Origin: Brachybacterium halotolerans
GTDB lineage: Bacteria; Actinomycetota; Actinomycetes; Actinomycetales; Dermabacteraceae
Length of the DNA stretch: 64,000 nucleotides
NCBI RefSeq assembly: GCF_016623465.1
Contig: NZ_JAEDAJ010000001.1
Coordinates: forward strand, 441,963 to 505,962
Direction of reading: 5' to 3'
This document shows positions 18,051 to 26,099 of the stretch, piece by piece. The notes beneath the pieces were generated by a model. That model had not been told where the DNA came from. It did not search any database and worked only from the letters and a program-made list of their open reading frames with translations. The position numbers were made by a program, and so were the translations under genes. Position 1 is the stretch's first letter, and every line of letters begins with the position of its first letter.

Positions 18051-18901
18051 GGGAGCGCCAGTGCTCGGAGCGCGGCGGGGAGTTCCCTGATCCCGGAGAT
18101 CACCGCATCGGGGCGAGCGAGCCGATCGGCGGGGTCCACGCGCGCCTGCTGCCGCGCGGTGAGGTCGCGGAGGAACTCCGAGAAGGGGTCGTCGCGCTCG
18201 GGCGACGTGCCGGGCGAGGCCACCAGTGCAGGACCCGTCGGCCCCTGGAGCTCGGCGGGCGCCGAGGGGCAGTAGAGGACCGCCGCGCCGCCCGCGCGAT
18301 GGGCGCCGAGCACGTCATCGTCGAGCCGGTCCCCGAGGTGGACGAGGGGTCCGGCGCCGCTGCGTGCGCCCGTCAGGGCGCTCGCGAACATCACCGGATC
18401 GGGCTTCGGGGCACCGGCGGAGTCGGCGGTGACGAGGTCGTCGACGAGGTCGAGGAGACCGACCGCCCGCAGCGCTGGCACCTGATAGCGGCGCCACCCG
18501 TTGGTGATCACCACGAGTCGCCAGCCGTCGGCCTTCAGCGCCCGCAGCACCTCCGGCGCACCCTCCTCGAGCAGTCGGGTGCGCGCGGGAGCCACCTCCT
18601 CGAGTCGCTCGACGATGTCGAAGGGCAGCCGGGCGCCGCGCTCGCGAGCCACCCGGGCGAGGGTCGCCTGCCAGTCGTAGGCCGCGGCGGGGTCCTCGGA
18701 GAACATTCTCTGCGCCTCGGCCATCACCTGGTCGTGGAGGCCCTCGATCCCCTGCTCGCGGGCGACCTGCGCATCGAGGTCCGCGATCACGGTCCCCAGC
18801 GGCCCGTGGATGAGCGTCGCGTCCAGATCGAGGCCGAGTGTCCCCGCGGTGGGGGCGGAGCGCTCGGGCGGCGCGGAGGCTGGGCTGGTCATGCCGTCCA
18901 T
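18047..18901 (-). CDS. HAD-superfamily hydrolase
   Basis: The 284-aa protein has the HAD nucleophile motif as LGLDLDATLIHG (DxD), motif II VVITNG with a conserved Thr, motif III Lys in SAGAPKPDP and motif IV in HLGDRLDDDVLGA. Together these are a complete phosphohydrolase active site of the YjjG/haloacid type. The substrate is unknown. Two in-frame ATGs lie 9 bp apart (18901, 18892), neither with a clear ribosome site. It is 25 bp after the MFS gene and overlaps the monooxygenase start. Confidence 0.87.
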   Translation of the reverse strand: MDGMTSPASAPPERSAPTAGTLGLDLDATLIHGPLGTVIADLDAQVAREQGIEGLHDQVMAEAQRMFSEDPAAAYDWQATLARVARERGARLPFDIVERLEEVAPARTRLLEEGAPEVLRALKADGWRLVVITNGWRRYQVPALRAVGLLDLVDDLVTADSAGAPKPDPVMFASALTGARSGAGPLVHLGDRLDDDVLGAHRAGGAAVLYCPSAPAELQGPTGPALVASPGTSPERDDPFSEFLRDLTARQQARVDPADRLARPDAVISGIRELPAALRALALP

Positions 18902-18926
18902 TCTGCGGTCCGCGACGTCGCGCCGC

Positions 18927-20459
18927 TCAGGCGGCAGACTCGACGGGGATCTGCTGCGGCTCCTCCTCGGCCTCCTCGGGCGCCCGGATGAACCAGGCGA
19001 GCACCACGGGCACCAGGGCGATCAGTCCCGCGACGAGGAAGGCCGCCCGCGCTCCCGGGGCGCCGGCCGCCGCGGTCGAGAGGCCGTCGGCCTCCCCCTG
19101 ATGGAGGATCGAGGAGTACAGGCCGATGAGGACGGCGACGCCGGCCGCGCCGCCCACCTGCTGGAGCGTGTTCAGCGCGGCCGACCCGTGGGAGTACAGC
19201 CGGCGCTGGAGCGAGCCGAGCGAGGCGGAGAACAGCGGCGTGAAGGTCATCGCGAGGCCCACGGACATGAGGGTCTGGACGATCATCAGCACGGGCCAGG
19301 CGGTGTCCTCGCCCACCGTCGAGTAGAACAGCAGGGCGCCCGCGACCACGATCGTGCCGGGCACGAGGAGGACGCGCGGGCCCTTGGCGTCGTACACGCG
19401 GCCCATCACGGGCCCCAGCAGTCCCATGAGGATCGAGCCGGGCATGAGGATCAGGCCCGACATGAGGGCGTCCAGTCCCGCGACGTTCTGCAGGTACAGC
19501 GGCAGCAGGGTGAGCGTGCCGAACATGGCCATCGCGACGACGCCCATGATGATCACGGCCAGCGTGAAGGTGCGCGAGCGGAAGACCCGGAGGTCCAGCA
19601 GGGCGTCGTCGGCGCGCTGCAGGGAGACCTGGCGCAGGCAGAAGAGGGCGAGGATCACGAGGGCGACGACGATCAGGACGATCGCCGTGCCCTGGGTCCC
19701 CAGGCCCGGGATGGTCGCGCTCGCTCCGCCGCCGCCCGCGGTCTCGTGCGCCGAGCCCAGCAGGCTCAGCCCGTAGACGAGCCCGCCGAAGGCGAGGGCG
19801 GAGAGGATCACCGAGAGCACATCGAGCGGGGCGCGCAGGGTCTCCCCGAGGTTGGTCATCCAGCGGGCGCCGAGCAGCAGGGCGACGAGCGCGATCGGCA
19901 GCACGATCCCGAACAGCCAGCGCCAGCCCAGGGTGTCCAGGACCGCGCCCGAGAGGGTCGGGCCGATGGCGGGGGCCAGCGAGATCACGAGGCCCACGCG
20001 GCCCATCATGCGTCCGCGCGAGTGCGCGGGCACGACGTTCATGATCGTGGTCATCAGCAGCGGCATCATGATGCCGGTGCCGACCGCCTGCACGACGCGC
20101 CCCAGCAGCAGCATCGGGAAGCCGAGCGCGAGCAGGCAGACCAGCGTGCCCAGGGAGAACGCGCTGATGGCGAAGAGATACACCTGGCGCGTCGTGAAGC
20201 GCTGCAGGAGGAAGCCGGTGGTGGGGATGACCACGGCCATCACGAGCATGAAGCCGCTGGTCAGCCACTGCCCGTTCTCCGGGGCGATGCCCAGGTCGTT
20301 GTTCAGGTGCGGGATCGCGATCGCCATCGTGGTCTCGTTGAGGATCGCCACGAAAGCGGCGACCAGCAGCAGCCAGATGACGCGCATGCCCTGGGGATCG
20401 ATGCCCGTGGCCGGTGGCGCGGCGGGCTGCGGGGAGGGCGCGGTCTCGTGCGAGGACAT
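18927..20459 (-). CDS. MFS drug:H+ antiporter, DHA2 (14-TM) family
   Basis: The 510-aa membrane protein has about 14 hydrophobic segments. It begins after a 25-residue tail with MRVIWLLLVAAFVAILNETTMAIA, which contains a motif D1-like stretch. VVQAVGTGIMMPLL and SRGRMMGRVGLVISLAPAIGPTLSG (motif C) place it in the EmrB/QacA DHA2 family of multidrug exporters. The substrate is not predictable. It is the first gene of a likely operon with the HAD hydrolase and the flavin monooxygenase. The divergent promoter region upstream is 387 bp long. Confidence 0.9.
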   Translation of the reverse strand: MSSHETAPSPQPAAPPATGIDPQGMRVIWLLLVAAFVAILNETTMAIAIPHLNNDLGIAPENGQWLTSGFMLVMAVVIPTTGFLLQRFTTRQVYLFAISAFSLGTLVCLLALGFPMLLLGRVVQAVGTGIMMPLLMTTIMNVVPAHSRGRMMGRVGLVISLAPAIGPTLSGAVLDTLGWRWLFGIVLPIALVALLLGARWMTNLGETLRAPLDVLSVILSALAFGGLVYGLSLLGSAHETAGGGGASATIPGLGTQGTAIVLIVVALVILALFCLRQVSLQRADDALLDLRVFRSRTFTLAVIIMGVVAMAMFGTLTLLPLYLQNVAGLDALMSGLILMPGSILMGLLGPVMGRVYDAKGPRVLLVPGTIVVAGALLFYSTVGEDTAWPVLMIVQTLMSVGLAMTFTPLFSASLGSLQRRLYSHGSAALNTLQQVGGAAGVAVLIGLYSSILHQGEADGLSTAAAGAPGARAAFLVAGLIALVPVVLAWFIRAPEEAEEEPQQIPVESAA

Positions 20460-20846
20460 GGGACTCCTGGGTCAGGGCGGCGGCGCGCTCGCGGGCGAGG
20501 GGCGCCGGTGGGTCGTCGAGGGCCCGCGGCCGGATCGGCGGGGCCGACGACCCTGCGGGAAGGGCGGGAGCGCTGAGGCCGACGGCGGACGCCGTGGACC
20601 GGCGCCTGGCGTCGACGCGAGCGGCACTCCGGGCAACGTCGGCGGATCGGGCGGTATTCCCGTGGTCCGGACCGAGGATGCCGATCGCCCCGTCCACGAG
20701 TATCGCGGTCCGGGGCCCCTCGCGTCACGGGGGTTTTCCCGAGGACACGTCCGACCTCGGGCCGCCCTCGCCTCGGTGAGCGCGGGCCCGTGGTGAGCGC
20801 CGGACCGATGCTGTCGCCTCCACCTCGCCCTCGATAGCCTCGACGG
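20460..20846. other. 387-bp intergenic region between divergent MFS and DUF6314-like genes
   Basis: No convincing gene is seen. The right edge holds TAGCCT (20835-20840), 6 nt before the GTG start of the next gene, a leaderless promoter. No operator palindrome for the MFS operon was recognised and no TetR/MarR regulator gene is adjacent. Any open frames are shadows with biased composition. Confidence 0.5.
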
Positions 20847-21353
20847 GTGAGCGACCAGCAGCACGACCTCCGGCCCACCCCTCGGACATCGCCGGGTGCG
20901 AGCCCGCGGGCGCTCCTCGGCGACTGGCTGCTGAACCGCCGCATCGAGGATCGCCTGTCCCGCGAGATCCTGCAGGTGACCGGGACGACCGAGATCTCGA
21001 TGCGCGAGGACGGCCGTATCGCCTGGAGCGAGAGCGGTGTGCTCACCCGCGGCGCCGCGGATGCTCGGCCGATCCCCGTGCGACGCGAGCTCCTCATCGA
21101 GCGCCGTGCCCGCCCCCTCGATAGGCAGGGCGGCGCGGACTCCCCGGACGAGGACTGGATGGTGCTGTTCGCCGACGGCCGGGACTTCCATCCCTGGACG
21201 CCCGGACGGCCCGTGGTGCACCCCTGCGGCGAGGACCGCTACGACGGCCTCGTCGAGATCCTGGATGAGCGCGAATGGCGCGTGACCTGGGAGGTCATTG
21301 GCCCGGCCAAGGACATGACGATCCACAGCGTCCTCACCGCCCCGCAGGCCTGA
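20847..21353 (+). CDS. DUF6314-like conserved hypothetical protein
   Basis: The 168-aa soluble protein has a 25-residue Pro/Ser-rich leader and then LLGDWLLNRRIEDRLS, the opening of a compact beta-rich domain. FADGRDFHPW and HPCGEDRYDG, followed by WRVTWEVIGPAKDMTIHSVL, fit the actinobacterial DUF6314 pattern, a lipocalin-like fold of unknown role. GTG at 20847 is probably leaderless (TAGCCT 6 nt upstream). It converges on the diflavin reductase gene 49 bp away. Confidence 0.72.
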   Translation: MSDQQHDLRPTPRTSPGASPRALLGDWLLNRRIEDRLSREILQVTGTTEISMREDGRIAWSESGVLTRGAADARPIPVRRELLIERRARPLDRQGGADSPDEDWMVLFADGRDFHPWTPGRPVVHPCGEDRYDGLVEILDEREWRVTWEVIGPAKDMTIHSVLTAPQA

Positions 21354-21402
21354 GGCCCCGCAGGCCCGAGGCTCCGCGGATCCGTGGCGCCGCCGCCCGG
21401 GC

Positions 21403-23136
21403 TCAGTACACGTCCTCCCGGTACCTGTGCTCGGCCTGGAGCCGCGCCACCCAGGCCGCGCCCCGCTCCGGGGAGCCGAGCTCCCGGGAGGCGACGGCGC
21501 GCAGGGCGAGTCGCACGGCGGGCGCCATCTCGCGCGCATCGCCGCACACGTGCAGATGCGCTCCTCCGTCGATCCATGCGAAGAGCTCGGGGCCGAGTCG
21601 ATCCATCGTGTGCTGGACGTACTCGGCTCCGTCCGCCGCCCGGGACTCGGCGACGTCCAGTCGCGTGAGCACGCCGTCGTCCCGCCATGCCTCGAGCTCC
21701 CGTGCGTACAGCAGGTCCGTCGTGCGCTCGCGGATCCCGCACAGCAGCCAGCTGCGGCCCGAGTCGCCGCGCGCGCTGCGCTCCTGGAGATAGCCGCGGA
21801 ACGGTGCGACGCCCACGCCGGGGCCGATCATCACCAGATCGGCCGACGCATCGTCGGGCAGACGGAATCCCGGTGCGGGCCGGTGCCGCACGAGGACCTC
21901 CCGGGACGGGTTCCCGCCGGGCTGCTCCCCCGCGCTCCGGGCGAGCCGGGACAGGGCGCCGCTCGCGGTGCCCTCGAGGATCCTGCCGGCTCGCTCGTAC
22001 CGGAGGGTCCGCACGGTGAGGTCCACGCGGCCCGCGTCCACCCTCGGGCTCGAGGCGATCGAGTAGGCGCGCGTCTGCAGCGGGCGCAGCCACCGCACGA
22101 GGTCCTCGGCGTCGGCCTGCAGCTGCGGAACCTCCTCGAGGACGGAGAGCAGGTCGCGTCCCCATCGCCAGCGCTCGAAGTCCGTGGCGCGCCCGGCGAG
22201 CAGGCGTCCGAGGGCATCGTCCCCGGTGCGCTCCTGGATCGCCTCCACGAGCGAGCGCGGCAGCTGGCGCAGCTCGAGCCGCTCGGTCAGCAGACGCGCG
22301 GCGGTGATGCTCGTCGTCCCGTCCTCCACGACCTGGTCCGGATCGATCCGCAGCCGGTCGAGCACGGCGGCCACGAGGCGCGGGTCGTTGGGCTCGAGCA
22401 GATCGAGGGAGTCGCCGACCTGCCAGGGCGGTCCGTCGCCGTCGGGTTCCGCCGCCGCGAGCGCGGACGGCAGCGCGAGCGTGCAGTGCAGGATCTCCCG
22501 ATCGGGGTCCGTGTCGGTGAGCACCCGCACGCGCTCGACGATCGCGGTCCCGGCGGTCCGTGCCGCAGGGTCGGGAATCCGCAGCGGTTCGGGCTCGATG
22601 TCCTGGGGTCCGGCGGGCGGGGCTCCGGCACTGCTCGCGCCCCCGTCAGCGCTCACCGACCCCCGGGCGCCCGCTCCTCCGGCGGCCCCGGCCATGTCGC
22701 GGGCGACCGCGCCGATCCCCTCGCGCAGCCAACGCGAGGCGGGCGTCTCGTAATCGTAGTCGCAGGTGACGAGCTCGACGAGACGCTCCGCGCCGAGCTC
22801 GGCGAGGCGGTCGTCGAACTCGATGCCGGCCTGGCAGAAGTCCGCATAGACCCGGTCTCCCAGGGCGAGGACACCGAAGCGGAGGCGGTCGAGGTCCGGC
22901 GCGTCCGCGGCGATCAGCGCGTCCCACAGCTCCTCGACGTCGTAGGGGACATCGCCCTGACCCGTGGTGGAGACGACGAACAGCGCCCAGCGCATCTGCG
23001 CGAGCTCCTCGAGGGTCACGGCGTCGATCTCGCGCACGCGCACGCCGATGCCGACGGCGCGGGCGGCGGGTGGCGCGACGCGTTCGACGAGCTCCTCGCC
23101 GTTCCCGGTCTCGGAGGCATACAGCACGTGGAGCAC
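21403..23136 (-). CDS. Diflavin reductase (flavodoxin + FAD/NADPH reductase), CysJ/P450-reductase-like
   Basis: The 577-aa protein joins an N-terminal FMN flavodoxin domain (LYASETGNGEELVERV, residues 5-20; then VVSTTGQGD) to a ferredoxin-NADP+ reductase domain. RAYSIASSP binds FAD, GPGVGVAPFRGYLQER binds NADPH pyrophosphate, and the C-terminus ends in Tyr, which normally stacks on the flavin. Such proteins pass electrons from NADPH to sulfite reductase haemoprotein, P450s or methionine synthase. No such partner gene (cysI, P450) lies in this window, so the acceptor is unknown. It is not next to cysK in an operon. Confidence 0.88.
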   Translation of the reverse strand: MLHVLYASETGNGEELVERVAPPAARAVGIGVRVREIDAVTLEELAQMRWALFVVSTTGQGDVPYDVEELWDALIAADAPDLDRLRFGVLALGDRVYADFCQAGIEFDDRLAELGAERLVELVTCDYDYETPASRWLREGIGAVARDMAGAAGGAGARGSVSADGGASSAGAPPAGPQDIEPEPLRIPDPAARTAGTAIVERVRVLTDTDPDREILHCTLALPSALAAAEPDGDGPPWQVGDSLDLLEPNDPRLVAAVLDRLRIDPDQVVEDGTTSITAARLLTERLELRQLPRSLVEAIQERTGDDALGRLLAGRATDFERWRWGRDLLSVLEEVPQLQADAEDLVRWLRPLQTRAYSIASSPRVDAGRVDLTVRTLRYERAGRILEGTASGALSRLARSAGEQPGGNPSREVLVRHRPAPGFRLPDDASADLVMIGPGVGVAPFRGYLQERSARGDSGRSWLLCGIRERTTDLLYARELEAWRDDGVLTRLDVAESRAADGAEYVQHTMDRLGPELFAWIDGGAHLHVCGDAREMAPAVRLALRAVASRELGSPERGAAWVARLQAEHRYREDVY

Positions 23137-23369
23137 GGGCTGAGCGCTCGGGCCGGTCTCGTGGGCGGCGGCGGTGGTGGTCCAGCGGGTCGTGGCGATC
23201 GCCTCCAGGGCAGACGGAGTTCCGTTCCTCGTGGGGCGTGACTCCAGCCTACGGATCCCCGCGGAGCGCTGCGGATGCCGTGGGTCACACCCTCTGCCCG
23301 GGCGGTCCCGCCGGGGTCAGCGATCGCGTCGACCCCGGCGTGTCCCCCACGAGGCCCCCGAGTCCTCGC

Positions 23370-23747
23370 TCAGCTCCGCTCGGTGAGGGCGGCGCTCGCG
23401 CGCAGCACCTCGAGCCGCTGGCGGTACTCGGCCTCCTCGAGGTCTCCCCGGGCGAAGCGCTCGGCGAGGGTCAGCTCGGCCCGGCGCAGCGGCGCGAGGG
23501 CCTCGTCGGCCCGACGCGCTCGCTCCTCGAGCCGGCGCTGCTCGCGCTCCTCGTGGCGCTCGGCGGACCAGCGCCGGCGCCCGCGGGTGAGCAGCACGAC
23601 CGCGACCACGAGGATCACGAGCCAGAACAGCGGTGCGAGCAGGAAGAAGGGGCCGATGGGATGGGCGCCCCAGGATCCCGCTCCGCCGTCGGCGAGCAGA
23701 GGGACGGCGGGCGTCGCGGTGAGTGCGGTGGTGATCGCGGTGTGCAT
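23370..23747 (-). CDS. Small SHOCT-domain membrane protein
   Basis: The 125-aa protein has one strong membrane segment (PFFLLAPLFWLVILVVAVVLL, about residues 30-50), an Arg/Glu-rich coiled-coil linker, and a C-terminal short helix pair LTLAERFARGDLEEAEYRQR matching the SHOCT motif. Such proteins often accompany two-component systems; their role is unknown. The start at 23747 has a GGAAGG site. A TGCTCCC-CC-GGGAGCA palindrome about 100 bp upstream is shared with the promoter of the neighbouring histidine kinase operon, so the gene may be a target of that system. Confidence 0.82.
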   Translation of the reverse strand: MHTAITTALTATPAVPLLADGGAGSWGAHPIGPFFLLAPLFWLVILVVAVVLLTRGRRRWSAERHEEREQRRLEERARRADEALAPLRRAELTLAERFARGDLEEAEYRQRLEVLRASAALTERS

Positions 23748-23847
23748 GGCGTGTCCTTCCGACAGGGGCCGCACCTGCGGCGACCCGATGCCTCCAGCGA
23801 ACCGGCCACGGGCCCTCCGCACATCCCGCCCCGGGAGGCACTCCGAC

Positions 23848-23863
23848 TGCTCCCCCGGGAGCA
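23848..23863. promoter_or_regulatory. Candidate response-regulator operator upstream of the SHOCT gene
   Basis: The palindrome TGCTCCCCCGGGAGCA (7-bp arms, 2-bp spacer) lies about 100 bp upstream of the SHOCT start. Its minus-strand reading begins with TGCTCCCGGGGGA, found exactly in the inverted repeat upstream of the kinase gene at 25827-25860. A shared motif at these two promoters suggests binding by the response regulator encoded between them. Confidence 0.6.
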
Positions 23864-23886
23864 GGAGCGAGGTGCGGGGCCCCGTC

Positions 23887-23935
23887 AGCTCCGGCAGGAC
23901 CCCGTCAGCTCCGGTGCCACGCCGTCAGCTCCAGC
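23887..23935. repeat. Tandem copies of the response-regulator gene's 3' end
   Basis: The word CCGTCAGCTCC appears three times at a spacing of about 20-22 bp, the last copy being the final codons (Trp-Ser-stop region) of the response regulator gene. The two downstream copies therefore look like duplications of the gene end. No hairpin terminator is evident. Confidence 0.5.
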
Positions 23936-24587
23936 CGGGGCGCACCAGGCCCGTCTCGTAGGCGAGGACGACCAGGCGCGCGCGATCACGGGCGCCGACC
24001 TTCTGCATGATCCGCGAGACGTGCGTCTTCGCGGTGAGCGGGGAGAGCACGAGCCTGCCGGCGATCTCCTCGTTGCTCAGCCCCTCCCCGACCAGGCGCA
24101 GCACCTCCCGTTCGCGCTCGGTGAGCTCGCCGAGCGCGGTCGGGTCCGGGCGTTCGCGCAGGCCCCCGGCCGCGCGGTCCAGGAGGAGTCGGGTGATACC
24201 GGGCGAGAGCAGCGCGCCGCCGTCGTACACGACCCGCACCGCACGGATCAGATCAGCGGGTTCGGTGTCCTTGACCAGGAAGCCCGCGGCGCCGGCGCGG
24301 ATCGCCCGCACCACGTACTCGTCGAGCTCGAAGGTCGTCACGATCACCACGCGCAGCGCGCGGAGCGCGGGATCGGCGGCGATCTGCTCCGTGGCCCAGA
24401 GCCCGTCGCCCTCCGGCATCCGGATGTCCACGAGCGCGACGTCCACCGGGGTCCGACGCAGCGCAGCGAGCAGCTCCCTGCCTCCCGCCGCCTCGAGGAC
24501 GACCTCGATGTCCTCCTCGGCATCGAGCAGGGCGCGGAAGCCGCCGCGCACGAGCTGATGGTCGTCGGCGATCGCGACGCGGATCAT
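23925..24587 (-). CDS. LuxR/NarL-family response regulator
   Basis: The 220-aa regulator has a receiver domain with acidic pocket ADDHQ (residues 7-11), phospho-acceptor Asp54 in LVDIRMPEGDG and conserved Lys in FLVKDTEP. A NarL-type helix-turn-helix follows in the C-terminal 65 residues (ELTEREREVLRLVGEGLSNE then TVKTHVSRIM-like TAKTHVSRIMQKV). It starts inside the stop of the histidine kinase gene (ATGA, 24584-24587), so the two are translationally coupled partners. Its likely binding site is the TGCTCCCGGGGGA repeat near both its own operon and the SHOCT gene. Confidence 0.92.
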   Translation of the reverse strand: MIRVAIADDHQLVRGGFRALLDAEEDIEVVLEAAGGRELLAALRRTPVDVALVDIRMPEGDGLWATEQIAADPALRALRVVIVTTFELDEYVVRAIRAGAAGFLVKDTEPADLIRAVRVVYDGGALLSPGITRLLLDRAAGGLRERPDPTALGELTEREREVLRLVGEGLSNEEIAGRLVLSPLTAKTHVSRIMQKVGARDRARLVVLAYETGLVRPGWS

Positions 24588-25789
24588 GTGTGCCCCCAGG
24601 GAAGACGCGCGGTGACGACCGTCCCGCGTCCCTGCGGACCGGGCCCCAGGGAGAGGGTGCCTCCGAGCAGCTCGGAGCGGTCCCTCATGCTGCGGATCCC
24701 CGCCCCCGGATGAGCGAGCGCGGTGCCCACGCCGTCGTCGGCGACGTCGATCCGGAGCGCGCCGCCCTCGCGCCGCAGCCGGACCTCCGCCGTCTCGGCC
24801 CCGGAGTGCCGCACCACGTTCGTGAGCGCCTCGCGGACGATGCGGACGGCAGTCGCCTGGGTGCGACCCGCCGGAGCATCCTCGGCGCGGGGCTCCGTGC
24901 CATGGGGCTCCGTGCCGAGAGGGCCCGCGCCCCCGATATCGCTGTCCAGCGAGATCGCGAGCCCGAGCCCCCGGTGCTGCTCGAGGAGCGCGGGGAGGTC
25001 CGCGAGCTGCGGCTCTGGGGTCAGCGGCGCCTCCTCTCCGCGCAGGGTCGCGAGCACCCCGCGGGCCTCCTCGAGGCCGCCGCCCGCGAGGCGGCGGATG
25101 TTCCCGAGGGATTCGCGGGCCTTCGCCGGGTCCCTGTCGAACAGGTGGAGGCCCATCCCCGCCTGCACGGAGATCTGGGAGAGCGAGTGGGAGAGGACGT
25201 CGTGCAGCTCGCGGGCGATCTGGTCGCGCTCGGCCTGCTCCGCCTCGCGTCGCCGCTGCTCGAGCAGCGCCTCCCGTCTCCGCATCCGCTCGGCGCGCGA
25301 GCGAATGCCCATGCCGACGCCGAGGCAGACGGCCAGGATCACCGTTCCGGCGATGATCCGCTGGGGTGCTCCCGAGGGCCACAGCAGCTCCGCGAGCACG
25401 ACGCCCACCGCCCAGGTCGTGCACGCCGTCGCGAGCGCCCACACGGGGGCGGCGCGCACCAGCGCGATCACGAGCGCGATGCCGAGCGCGACCGGCGGAG
25501 GGCCGAAGGGCGGCGGCAGGAACAGCAGGACGAGCGCGAGCGGCGCGATCACGATCACCGTCGGCCCGGGACGCGTCCAGATCGCGAGCAGGGCGAGAGC
25601 CGAGAGGGCCGCAGCCGCGGTCCGCGCAGCGACGAGCGCGGGGGCCGTCTCCGTCCACACGCCGATGGCGAGCGTCGGCGGCACCTGGATCAGGAGCGCG
25701 ACCAGGGCGGGGAGCAGAGCGACGACGCGCCCCGGACCCCGTCGTCCCCGGGTGCGGGGCGCGGGATCCGCCCCGTCTCTCGCGCACAT
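24584..25789 (-). CDS. DesK-like sensor histidine kinase (HisKA_3)
   Basis: The 401-aa kinase has about five to six N-terminal hydrophobic segments forming a membrane sensor without a large extracellular loop. A coiled region (RAERMRRREALLEQRRREAE) leads to the HisKA_3 dimerisation domain with His196 in ARELHDVLSHSL. The C-terminal ATPase domain has VRIVREALTNVVRHSG (N box) and DVADDGVGT (G1). The ATG at 25789 lies 6 nt after TAGCCT with no Shine-Dalgarno, so the transcript is probably leaderless. This puts an inverted repeat (25827-25860) at about -38 to -71. Confidence 0.92.
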   Translation of the reverse strand: MCARDGADPAPRTRGRRGPGRVVALLPALVALLIQVPPTLAIGVWTETAPALVAARTAAAALSALALLAIWTRPGPTVIVIAPLALVLLFLPPPFGPPPVALGIALVIALVRAAPVWALATACTTWAVGVVLAELLWPSGAPQRIIAGTVILAVCLGVGMGIRSRAERMRRREALLEQRRREAEQAERDQIARELHDVLSHSLSQISVQAGMGLHLFDRDPAKARESLGNIRRLAGGGLEEARGVLATLRGEEAPLTPEPQLADLPALLEQHRGLGLAISLDSDIGGAGPLGTEPHGTEPRAEDAPAGRTQATAVRIVREALTNVVRHSGAETAEVRLRREGGALRIDVADDGVGTALAHPGAGIRSMRDRSELLGGTLSLGPGPQGRGTVVTARLPWGHT

Positions 25790-25826
25790 GCTCGAAGGCT
25801 ACGCCGGAGCGTGCGCCGGGTCGTCC

Positions 25827-25860
25827 TCCCCCGGGAGCATGCGCCGGTGCTCCCGGGGGA
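25827..25860. promoter_or_regulatory. Inverted-repeat operator of the kinase/regulator operon
   Basis: TCCCCCGGGAGCA (25827-25839) and its exact reverse complement TGCTCCCGGGGGA (25848-25860) flank 8 bp. Relative to the predicted leaderless start at 25789 it lies at about -38 to -71, where a two-component activator would bind. The 13-bp arm recurs upstream of the SHOCT gene (23848-23863). Confidence 0.65.
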
Positions 25861-25979
25861 GCAGACCAGGCCACGAGCCGCCGGGCCGGTGCGCTCCGAT
25901 TGCCTCGCGCGGTCGCGGCGGGCTACGGTGACGCCGTGCTGACCTGTCGTTGTCGTCCCTGAGCGCCTGCGCTCGGCCC

Positions 25980-26037
25980 GAGCGCGCCCGCGCTCCCCGC
26001 CAAGCGCGCCCGCGCTCCCCGCCGAGCGCGCCCGACG
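25980..26037. repeat. 22-bp tandem repeat upstream of cysK
   Basis: Two 22-bp units (25980-26001, 26002-26023) differ by one base and are followed by a partial third copy. Each unit contains GCGCGCCCGCGCTCCCCGCC. The block ends about 65 bp before the cysK start, within its probable promoter or leader. Confidence 0.7.
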
Positions 26038-26099
26038 ATCCATCGACCACCGTGCGGCGTCGACGCCGTCCGCCGCACCCCGTCCAGAGGACACCACTC

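Larger units (their letters stand above)
25790..26099. other. 310-bp divergent region between the kinase operon and cysK
   Basis: No gene is seen. It contains the leaderless -10 of the kinase gene (25796-25801), a 13-bp inverted repeat (25827-25860) and a 22-bp tandem repeat (25980-26030). No obvious CysR/CymR or McbR-type operator for cysK was recognised. Confidence 0.55.
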
